Assembly: GCA_002788515.1 (NCBI GenBank) | Contig: PFRJ01000002.1 | Coordinates: 1 to 5,501, forward strand | DNA from: Nitrosopumilales archaeon CG_4_9_14_0_2_um_filter_34_16 | Lineage (GTDB): Archaea > Thermoproteota > Nitrososphaeria > Nitrososphaerales > Nitrosopumilaceae | Direction of reading: 5' to 3' | Length of the DNA: 5,501 nt | Part shown: positions 1-4,930 of the stretch, one piece after another | Layout: each line of letters begins with the position of its first letter | Position numbering within the stretch: position 1 is the stretch's first letter | The notes under the pieces: model-generated | Told to the model about the DNA's origin: nothing | Seen by the model: the letters and a program-made list of their open reading frames with translations, nothing else | Database searches by the model: none | Translations under genes and position numbers: made by a program

Positions 1-57
1 CAAATCTGGGAAGAACAGGTAAAATCTGTCATGAATTTCTTGGACATTAATCCATAA
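1..57 (+). CDS. 3' end of an upstream gene (partial, product unknown)
   Basis: Frame 1 is open from the left edge and ends at TAA 55-57, giving 18 residues, QIWEEQVKSVMNFLDINP. The amphipathic W-E-E-Q-V-K-S-V-M-N-F-L pattern looks like the last helix of a folded enzyme, but 18 residues are too few to name a family. The next gene starts 22 bases later on the same strand, with no clear TATA box between them, so co-transcription is plausible. An open frame of this length can also occur by chance, hence the modest confidence. Confidence 0.5.
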   Translation, partial: QIWEEQVKSVMNFLDINP

Positions 58-79
58 ACTAGATTATGAGAATGGAAAA

Positions 80-1162
80 ATGAAATCTGTAATAATTATT
101 ACAATATTTGGTATTTTTATTATTGGGAATTATTTTATTTCTGATTCTTTTGCAGTAGATTTTACTGATAGTACTGGATATTCTGCCAGTTGGGCAAAGG
201 GCTCTGGATATTACACTGTATTACAAAAATGTGATGCATTTACTGGTGATTATTCTAGAGATGCGAATTGGTGTATGGAATGGATGGCATATGTTTTAGA
301 TCAAGGTGTTGAAAACTTTCCACAAAGCACACAAGGTACAATTTCATCAAGCGTTACTCATAGTGTTTCACAAAGAGTGTGTGAAGAAAACAAACTTTGT
401 GCGGTTTCAGGAGATTATCTGAAATACAGGACTTGGGATACATATGATGAGTCTTCAGAAATAGCAATCGTGGAATTTAAAGAAAAGATCAATGAGGATA
501 TAATCAGAGTATTCGTTGATGGATTTGGGAGTAAACCATTAACATACAATCTTAATCTAAAAACAGGAATTGAAACACATGATGAATACACTGGTGTCAA
601 TAGACCTTTTAATTTACTTGAGCCAATTCCTATGAAAATTGGTCAGAAAGTTTCTCAAACCTTTGTGGGTTACTACGATACAAACATAGAGGCTGAACGA
701 GTTGCAAATCTCAAAGAATTAGGATTACCAATAGACATAGAAAGAACAATTATGGCAGCAGACGCTGATTTGGAAAATGGAGACATTGGAGTATATGCCT
801 ATGACAAGGAAACAGGAATTCTAATCACACATGCTGAAAAATATCAATTGGAGGGAAAAGAATACAATTCAGGAGCGGCACTAATTGAAACAAATATTTT
901 TTCAGTACCTACAATTATTGACTCTAAAACAAAGCAATCAAATGAAGAAAAAATGGAAATTATTCAGCCCAACAAGGCAAAACCAGAACAGGAGATAAAG
1001 CAAGAGTCTGGAACAAAACTTTCAGACCCTGCTGCAGATGCTCTTGTGGCCTTTGTTATTTTAGGAATATCTGCTATAATCATAGGATTATTCATAGTTA
1101 GACGAAAGATGAAAAAGGCCAAAATGCAAAAGATAAGAGATTCCGAATGGAAGGGAGTGTAA
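80..1162 (+). CDS. Secreted/surface protein with signal peptide and C-terminal membrane anchor
   Basis: I do not recognise a named family. Residues 1-25 form a Sec-type signal peptide: a lysine at position 2, a hydrophobic core from about 4 to 20, and a small-residue region ending S-D-S-F-A, with likely cleavage after Ala25. Residues about 26-310 would lie outside the cell. They contain four cysteines (51, 65, 101, 107) that could form two disulfides, and a beta-rich part with V-Y-A-Y-D-K-E-T-G-I-L near 238-248, a hairpin style common in archaeal secreted proteins. A polar, Lys/Glu/Gln-rich linker (about 290-315) precedes a transmembrane helix at about 321-340. A basic stop-transfer tail (R-R-K-M-K-K-A-K) follows, so the C-terminus is cytosolic. 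ATG 80 is the only good start: no in-frame start lies between it and the previous gene. The stop directly abuts the next gene, which suggests one operon and possibly interacting products. A receptor, adhesin or envelope scaffold are all open. Confidence 0.85.
   Translation: MKSVIIITIFGIFIIGNYFISDSFAVDFTDSTGYSASWAKGSGYYTVLQKCDAFTGDYSRDANWCMEWMAYVLDQGVENFPQSTQGTISSSVTHSVSQRVCEENKLCAVSGDYLKYRTWDTYDESSEIAIVEFKEKINEDIIRVFVDGFGSKPLTYNLNLKTGIETHDEYTGVNRPFNLLEPIPMKIGQKVSQTFVGYYDTNIEAERVANLKELGLPIDIERTIMAADADLENGDIGVYAYDKETGILITHAEKYQLEGKEYNSGAALIETNIFSVPTIIDSKTKQSNEEKMEIIQPNKAKPEQEIKQESGTKLSDPAADALVAFVILGISAIIIGLFIVRRKMKKAKMQKIRDSEWKGV
1153..1157 (+). promoter_or_regulatory. Shine-Dalgarno site GGGAG
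   Basis: GGGAG lies 5 bases upstream of ATG 1163 and inside the last codons of the preceding gene. It is a good match to the archaeal anti-Shine-Dalgarno core and supports ATG 1163 as the start. An internal ribosome site at a gene junction with no gap fits translation of the second cistron from a shared mRNA. Confidence 0.6.
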
Positions 1163-2491
1163 ATGGAACAAGAAAGAATCGACTGGACATTAGAGATAAT
1201 TTCACAGCTAAAAGAAGAAGGGATTGGGGATAAAAGAAAATTAGATGAAATTCAGAACCAACTAGAAAATAATTTCGAGATATCAGACAAGGATTCTAAA
1301 TATCTGAAAAAACATTATGAAATTTTGGAAAAGAGAGAACAGAAACAAAAATCAAAGGTTTGTGCTAGGTGCAGTAAAACATTAGGATTTATGAAATATT
1401 CGCCAAAAGAATACTCTGGATATAAAGAGAAATTGTGCGTAGATTGTGTTACTATCATAACTAGAAATCACAAATCATTTGAAGGAAAATATGAAGAAGG
1501 TACATTGGGTTTAAAATCTGGAACTGGTATTGAACTACATCTGAATAATTTTGATGGTGGAAGCATTGTCATACTTTCAAAAAAAGACTTTTTTAAATTT
1601 GCCATTGAAAACATGAAATCATATCAACAAATTGAATTAGAAAAAGAATCAATGGCTAAAAAAATCATTACTGCAGGAATGAAAGAAACATCAAAGTCAG
1701 AGAATTTGGAAATACTATTCAATGATAAAACAGTATCAGATCACAGAATCCTGTTAAAAATAAAAGATCTTGAAAAGGCAATGATACAGATTTTTGAATT
1801 AAAGAAATTCTCAGATGTAAAACCAGTTCAAATAACACACGAATCAGAAGCAACACTAAATCAACAGGAGGAAAAACCAGAACAACTAAACAACAAAGTT
1901 GAAAGTGAATTGGGTAGAATCATAAAACAGACTCCAACTGCACAGTATTACGGAGGTCACAAAGCATATCTTGCAGGAGGCACGTTTGGTGATGCTCAAA
2001 ACGGCATACTAATTCTAACTGAAAAATATCTGATTTTTACCAAAAATGCAATGAGAGAATCAAAGAAATGGAGAATTGTGATTCCATTAGACAAAGTCAT
2101 CCTAGGTGACTGGAAGATTGATGAAAAAGTTAGGCGTAAAAGTATGGCTGGAGGAGGAGTAGGATTTGGGTTCTTTGGTGGTGCAGGTACTATTCATGAT
2201 ACAGGAAAATCCCACGATATTATAGTTCCATATGTAGATGAGAACGGAATAGAACAGGCTCCAAGATTCGGAGTGTCATCTCTGACTGGCAATGCAATAA
2301 GAGAATGGGCTAAACTAATCTATGATGTTCTTGTAAACATACAAAAACAAAAGAAACCTGAACCTGAAAAAATAGAAAGTGTTGAAACAGAAAATAAAGT
2401 TGAGGATCCACTGAAAGTTTTGAAACTAAGATTAGCCAAAGGTGAAATAACAAAAGAAGAATTTGAAGAACTCAAAGAATTAATTGATTAA
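1163..2491 (+). CDS. Cytosolic multidomain protein: zinc-ribbon-like, PH-like domain, C-terminal SHOCT-like segment
   Basis: There is no signal peptide or membrane helix, so the protein is probably cytosolic. Residues 1-63 are helical and charged. Their G-I-G-D-K-R-K-L-D-E-I and S-D-K-D-S-K-Y-L pattern resembles an N-terminal module I associate with thaumarchaeal proteins (recollection, not a search). Cys67, Cys70, Cys92 and Cys95 form a CxxC-x21-CxxC zinc-ribbon-like pair. After a hydrophilic linker rich in Glu, Gln and Lys, residues about 250-390 alternate beta strands (G-I-L-I-L-T-E-K-Y-L-I-F-T) and end in a helix (A-I-R-E-W-A-K-L-I-Y-D-V-L). That fits a bacterial PH-like or GRAM-like fold, interrupted by a glycine-rich loop near 328-345. 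The last 29 residues (D-P-L-K-V-L-K-L-R-L-A-K-G-E-I-T-K-E-E-F-E-E-L) match the SHOCT pattern, a short C-terminal oligomerisation or recruitment motif. The start follows the previous stop with no gap and has a GGGAG site at 1153-1157. A membrane-associated adaptor for its neighbour is inference. Confidence 0.85.
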   Translation: MEQERIDWTLEIISQLKEEGIGDKRKLDEIQNQLENNFEISDKDSKYLKKHYEILEKREQKQKSKVCARCSKTLGFMKYSPKEYSGYKEKLCVDCVTIITRNHKSFEGKYEEGTLGLKSGTGIELHLNNFDGGSIVILSKKDFFKFAIENMKSYQQIELEKESMAKKIITAGMKETSKSENLEILFNDKTVSDHRILLKIKDLEKAMIQIFELKKFSDVKPVQITHESEATLNQQEEKPEQLNNKVESELGRIIKQTPTAQYYGGHKAYLAGGTFGDAQNGILILTEKYLIFTKNAMRESKKWRIVIPLDKVILGDWKIDEKVRRKSMAGGGVGFGFFGGAGTIHDTGKSHDIIVPYVDENGIEQAPRFGVSSLTGNAIREWAKLIYDVLVNIQKQKKPEPEKIESVETENKVEDPLKVLKLRLAKGEITKEEFEELKELID

Positions 2492-2563
2492 TTCTATCAA
2501 ATCTACTCACATAAAAAATCATTTTGTATAATCCATAGTTAAACCAAAAAATGTCATACAGTT

Positions 2564-2618
2564 ATTCTATAGGATTTTTATCATACAAAATTTCTATAGG
2601 GAATTTTCTATAGTGAAT
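2564..2618 (+). repeat. TTCTATAG direct repeats, two in tandem (iteron- or operator-like)
   Basis: TTTCTATAGGGAAT (2591-2604) is followed immediately by TTTCTATAGTGAAT (2605-2618), a 14-base tandem repeat with one mismatch. A third, weaker copy, ATTCTATAGGATTT, lies at 2564-2577, giving core spacings of 27 and 14 bases. Each copy has the palindromic core CTATAG, so a dimeric DNA-binding protein could read it. The block sits just upstream of the TATA box at 2637-2644, where archaeal activators bind, and upstream of a replication-type helicase, where iterons are often found. The sequence does not decide between the two. Confidence 0.6.
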
Positions 2619-2636
2619 TGGATAATCATCATAAAC

Positions 2637-2644
2637 TTTATAAT
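2637..2644 (+). promoter_or_regulatory. Candidate archaeal TATA box (TTTATAAT)
   Basis: TTTATAAT, in the context AAACTTTATAATC, is a strong match to an archaeal TATA element. It would place the transcription start near 2665 and leave a leader of about 155 bases before the helicase ATG. That is long for an archaeon, where leaderless transcripts are common. A closer but weaker element, AAATATGT at 2788-2795, could alternatively drive a short-leader transcript. Confidence 0.35.
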
Positions 2645-2807
2645 CTTGCATAACATATAACATTTAAGCAAAAAAATATTTTAGAATTTTATATTGTTAC
2701 AAAAAATGCAAACATTTAGATCAGGGAATTTGTTTGAAAAACACATTGATAAAAAATAATTTTACAACAACATACACAGCAATTCAGAAAATATGTGATA
2801 GTCATAT

Positions 2808-2811
2808 GGAG
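2808..2811 (+). promoter_or_regulatory. Possible Shine-Dalgarno GGAG for the helicase gene
   Basis: GGAG lies 11 bases upstream of ATG 2823, a little farther than ideal. An in-frame TGA at 2814-2816 rules out any start further upstream, so the helicase reading frame cannot be extended to the left. Confidence 0.35.
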
Positions 2812-2822
2812 AATGAATTGTA

Positions 2823-4160
2823 ATGAGCATTCCAACTGTTGCTGAAATGGATAAAGCTGATGACCCTCAAGGTTATGAATTCTATGCAAAACAAATCATG
2901 AGTGAATTTAGTTTCAAAACATTAAGAGATACTGAAGAAATTTTGATTTATGAAAATGGAATTTACAAAAGTGGTGCAGAGACATACATTAAACAAAGAT
3001 GTCAAGACATAATTCCAAAATGCATTATAAACAAAATAAAAGAGGTAATTAATACAATTAAAAGATGCACATATGTTTTAAGAGAAGATTTCGATAGTAA
3101 CCCAAACTATCTTAATTTACGAAATGGAATTCTTAATTTAACAACAGGTAGAATTCAAGCACATTCTCCGAAACATCTCTTTAGAATACAACTTCCTGTC
3201 TCATATGATCAAAAAAAGGGTCCAGTTAAATTTATGAAATTTCTGATGGAAACACTACCAGATGTAAGAAACAGAACCAATGCAATAGAGGCATTTGCAT
3301 ATACATTGCTCTTAGACCTAAAACTGGAGAAAATGATCATGAATTTAGGGGGAGGCTCTAATGGTAAGAGTACCTTTTTGAGCATAATCGAGATATTTTT
3401 AGGTGCAGATAACGTCTCAAATACCTCAATTCATGACCTAGTATCAAATCAATTTGCAAAATCTCGATTAGACGGAAAAATGGCAAACATCTATGCAGAT
3501 ATTTCAAAAAGAGAGCTTCCAGAACTGGGTGCTGTGAAGGCCTTGATAAGTGGAGATTCTATTGATGTTGAGAGAAAACATCAGAATTCATTTAAGATAA
3601 AAAATACTGCAAAAATGATCTACTCTTGTAATGAATTGCCAGAGATTGGAGAGAGCTCTCATGCAGTATATCGTAGATTGTTACTAATTCAGTGGAATAG
3701 TCAATTTATACATCAAAAAGGCAAAAATGACATTAATGTAGAAATGTTAAACAAACTAACAACTGCCAGAGAACTCTCAGGAATTTTGAATCTCTTGATT
3801 AAGGTTGCACAGAGATTAAAAAGAAACGGAAAATTCACATACGACACAAAGCCATCAGAACTTCAGAAAACATGGTCACTCAAATCTGATCCAATAGGAA
3901 AATTTCTTGAATCTTGTGTTGAAAAAGATTTGGAAACAAAAATACCTAAAGTGAAACTATTTGATGCATTTACAAATTGGTGCAAAAAAAATGAGATTAC
4001 TCCAAAGTCTGAAAAAGCATTTAATGCAAAGGTAACTGAGATTTTTGAAGTTTCTCCTACTACTGGAAGAATAGAAGGTAAACCTACAAAAATTTGGCAT
4101 GGTCTGAAAATACTGGATGAGGTTACTAGTGATACCACTGTAACTACTCTAATTTCTTAA
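2823..4160 (+). CDS. D5/P4-family superfamily 3 DNA helicase, without a primase domain
   Basis: This is the replicative helicase part of the phage/plasmid primase family (P4 alpha, poxvirus D5, archaeal pRN1-type proteins), which unwinds DNA by ATP hydrolysis as a hexameric ring. Residues about 33-160 match the D5_N region, including Y-L-N-L-R-N-G-I-L-N-L-T-T-G. The SF3 core follows: Walker A GGGSNGKST at 176-184 (Lys182, Ser183), the Walker B region A-N-I-Y-A-D-I-S at 221-228 with Asp226, motif C with sensor Asn270 in Y-S-C-N-E-L-P, and Arg284-Arg285 in V-Y-R-R as probable arginine finger. The C-terminus (about 345-430, G-K-F-L-E-S-C-V to W-H-G-L-K-I-L) resembles the winged-helix end of D5-like proteins. 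All key ATPase residues are present. At 445 residues it lacks the N-terminal primase of P4 alpha or pRN1 ORF904, which are about 780-900 residues; any primase must come from elsewhere. Archaeal chromosomes use MCM, so this gene marks a plasmid, virus or integrated element. Confidence 0.93.
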   Translation: MSIPTVAEMDKADDPQGYEFYAKQIMSEFSFKTLRDTEEILIYENGIYKSGAETYIKQRCQDIIPKCIINKIKEVINTIKRCTYVLREDFDSNPNYLNLRNGILNLTTGRIQAHSPKHLFRIQLPVSYDQKKGPVKFMKFLMETLPDVRNRTNAIEAFAYTLLLDLKLEKMIMNLGGGSNGKSTFLSIIEIFLGADNVSNTSIHDLVSNQFAKSRLDGKMANIYADISKRELPELGAVKALISGDSIDVERKHQNSFKIKNTAKMIYSCNELPEIGESSHAVYRRLLLIQWNSQFIHQKGKNDINVEMLNKLTTARELSGILNLLIKVAQRLKRNGKFTYDTKPSELQKTWSLKSDPIGKFLESCVEKDLETKIPKVKLFDAFTNWCKKNEITPKSEKAFNAKVTEIFEVSPTTGRIEGKPTKIWHGLKILDEVTSDTTVTTLIS

Positions 4161-4242
4161 AGACAAAGAAGAGAAGAAGATATACAAATAGATTACATGG
4201 TTACACTAGTTACAATTCTATATCAAATTAATTATGAGCTTC

Positions 4243-4250
4243 TTTATTAG
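4243..4250 (+). promoter_or_regulatory. Candidate TATA box (TTTATTAG) for the small gene at 4277
   Basis: TTTATTAG is centred about 30 bases upstream of ATG 4277. That is the distance expected if transcription starts at or beside the start codon, the leaderless arrangement common in archaea. No Shine-Dalgarno sequence is visible before this ATG, which fits. The A/T-rich background makes chance matches likely. Confidence 0.35.
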
Positions 4251-4276
4251 TTGGAAAAATATTATTTTTCTTGATC

Positions 4277-4603
4277 ATGACTTACAGTCTAGAAGACATT
4301 GAACTAATGATTACAAATCTTCCCAGAAACGGAGTATTACCTAGTCTTGATGAATGTTATCTTCCTCAAAGAAGACATATCAAGGCCGGAGGCCAACGCC
4401 TTTCTATTCCTACAAGGCCACGCAAGATCGTGAACTGTTTGACTGAGCATTTTCAAGATAATCCAATACCTTCTGGTGATCTAGATTCGTATTGGCAAAA
4501 CTCCAATATTCCTTATTTCGTGTATGATTTACTTAGAACATTTCAAGCTGATTCAGATGTTAAAAGATTAATGCAGATTCCAAATATTAAATTGCTCAGA
4601 TAG
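4277..4603 (+). CDS. Small hypothetical protein with a basic patch, 108 residues
   Basis: I do not recognise this protein. It has no signal peptide or membrane helix. Residues 1-27 are acidic and probably helical (S-L-E-D-I-E-L-M-I). Residues 32-50 form a basic, glycine- and proline-containing stretch (R-R-H-I-K-A-G-G-Q-R to R-P-R-K) that could bind nucleic acid. The remainder looks mixed helical, with W/Y/F-rich S-Y-W-Q-N-S-N-I-P-Y-F-V-Y. Two cysteines (27, 54) form no metal motif. ATG 4277 is preferred over an in-frame TTG six bases upstream, because of the codon and the TATA-like element at the right distance. The gene lies 116 bases after the helicase on the same strand, so it may belong to the same mobile element; a DNA-binding accessory role is inference only. 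Bases 4381-4430 are clearly more G+C-rich than the surroundings. Confidence 0.7.
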   Translation: MTYSLEDIELMITNLPRNGVLPSLDECYLPQRRHIKAGGQRLSIPTRPRKIVNCLTEHFQDNPIPSGDLDSYWQNSNIPYFVYDLLRTFQADSDVKRLMQIPNIKLLR

Positions 4604-4632
4604 GAACGAATGAACTAAAAAACTCAAAAGTA

Positions 4633-4651
4633 GAATTTTTCATCGAAATTC
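4633..4651 (+). terminator. Weak hairpin after the 108-residue gene
   Basis: GAATTT (4633-4638) and AAATTC (4646-4651) can pair around a 7-base loop, beginning 30 bases after the stop at 4603. The stem is short and A/T-rich with no strong U-tract after it. Archaeal termination relies mainly on T-runs, so this is only a weak candidate. Confidence 0.2.
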
Positions 4652-4667
4652 AGAATTATATTAGTGA

Positions 4668-4708
4668 GTCATGCGTACGTCATGCCTAGATACGTTAAAG
4701 GTACGTCA
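4668..4708. repeat. Cluster of three TACGTYA repeats with a GTCATGC direct repeat
   Basis: TACGTCA at 4676-4682, TACGTTA at 4691-4697 and TACGTCA at 4702-4708 lie in one orientation, spaced 15 and 11 bases apart; the first and third extend to GTACGTCA. The first overlaps a direct repeat, GTCATGC at 4668-4674 and 4679-4685, which is separated by GTAC. The palindrome CGTACG spans 4674-4679 in reverse-paired form. The density of CpG-containing heptamers is striking in such A/T-rich DNA and suggests a protein-binding array. Confidence 0.5.
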
Positions 4709-4828
4709 GTATTCATTGTAGTATTCTTCATCGTAGTATTTTGAAACATGATCAAATGTTTCTTCATCATCTAGTTCATCCTTTTTCTTCTTTTTTGCTT
4801 CCAAGGCACTCCGTTGTACGGAGATTCT
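4706..4828 (-). pseudogene. Short charged minus-strand reading frame without a clear start (gene remnant or small protein)
   Basis: The minus strand is open from just after an in-frame TAG (4829-4831) down to TGA 4706-4708. It reads R-I-S-V-Q-R-S-A-L-E-A, five lysines, D-E-L-D-D-E-E-T-F-D-H-V-S-K and a tail of Tyr, Asp and Glu ending Y-Y-N-E-Y. This looks like the charged C-terminal tail of a real protein more than random translation. There is no ATG or GTG; the only possible start is TTG at 4804, giving 32 residues. It could be the 3' remnant of a gene cut by rearrangement or insertion, or a small protein with a rare start. It could also be an artefact of the GTA/TTC/ATC low-complexity tract on the + strand, which would give Tyr, Glu and Asp codons. 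The frame is unrelated to the gene upstream on this strand, which ends at 4931. Confidence 0.35.
4809..4823. repeat. GC-rich perfect inverted repeat (CTCCGT-TGT-ACGGAG)
   Basis: CTCCGT (4809-4814) and ACGGAG (4818-4823) are perfect inverted repeats separated by TGT. It is the most stable-looking short hairpin in this A/T-rich interval and lies at the beginning of the short minus-strand frame. It could be a structured RNA element, a protein-binding dyad or a recombination site core. It is not followed by a T-run on either strand that would make it a clear terminator. Confidence 0.45.
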
Positions 4829-4849
4829 CTAAATTAAGACTAGGTAATT

Positions 4850-4864
4850 ATCATAATTTATGAT
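4850..4864. repeat. AT-rich palindrome ATCATAATTTATGAT
   Basis: ATCATAA and TTATGAT are perfect 7-base inverted repeats around a single central T. The palindromic TATA-like sequence ATTATAAT (4863-4870) overlaps its right end. On the minus strand that could be a TATA box with an operator immediately downstream, facing the short frame at 4706-4828. Palindromes of this kind are frequent in A/T-rich DNA, so confidence is low. Confidence 0.3.
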
Positions 4865-4930
4865 TATAATGTGTTTAGAATCTAAAATACATCATGTTGT
4901 AATCTTACTGTTTAAGATGAACTATTGTGA

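Larger units (their letters stand above)
2492..2822. other. 331-base AT-rich intergenic region upstream of the helicase gene
   Basis: No credible gene is found on either strand; the open frames starting at ATG 2551 and 2706 are only 20 and 17 codons long. The region holds a cluster of TTCTATAG repeats (2564-2618), a TATA box 18 bases beyond it (2637-2644), and then about 155 bases of A/T-rich sequence up to the helicase start. It most likely contains the helicase promoter and its control sites. If the helicase belongs to a replicon, it is also a candidate origin. Confidence 0.6.
4604..4930. other. 327-base interval with repeats and a short minus-strand reading frame
   Basis: No full-length gene is present. 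In order it holds a weak hairpin (4633-4651), a cluster of TACGTYA repeats (4668-4708), a low-complexity stretch that encodes a charged minus-strand peptide (4706-4828), a GC-rich hairpin (4809-4823) and an AT-rich palindrome (4850-4864). It separates the rightward gene ending at 4603 from the leftward gene ending at 4931, so it is a convergent intergenic region and transcription from both sides should end here. Confidence 0.6.

Noticed and set aside
415..600. 61-codon open frame on the minus strand
   Set aside because: It lies wholly inside the well-supported surface-protein gene, opposite a coding strand with good amino-acid composition, and shows no domain or promoter.
2551..2613. 20-codon + strand frame from ATG 2551
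   Set aside because: It is short, has no ribosome site or promoter, and its codons are explained by the TTCTATAG repeats it overlaps.
2564..2618. CRISPR-like array
   Set aside because: Repeat units are only 14 bases, two are directly adjacent with no spacer, and no Cas gene is visible.
2706..2759. 17-codon + strand frame from ATG 2706
   Set aside because: It is too short to distinguish from chance in A/T-rich DNA and shows no conserved feature.
3863..4138. 91-codon open frame on the minus strand
   Set aside because: It is antisense to the C-terminal winged-helix part of the helicase gene, whose protein sequence is clearly genuine, so this is a shadow frame.
4121..4213. GGTTACTAGT (4121-4130) and GGTTACACTAGT (4199-4210) as a direct repeat or attachment pair
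   Set aside because: The copies differ by an insertion, are short, and one is inside the helicase coding sequence; this looks like coincidence.
4197..4250. 17-codon + strand frame from ATG 4197
   Set aside because: It is a chance-length frame overlapping the candidate TATA box of the next gene, with no ribosome site.
4271..4276. TTG start six bases upstream of the 108-residue gene
   Set aside because: ATG 4277 is in frame, is the stronger start codon and sits at the right distance from the TATA-like element; nothing supports the TTG.
4382..4430. G+C-rich patch as a possible tRNA or structured RNA
   Set aside because: No cloverleaf, T-loop or acceptor stem can be drawn, and the patch lies inside an open reading frame.
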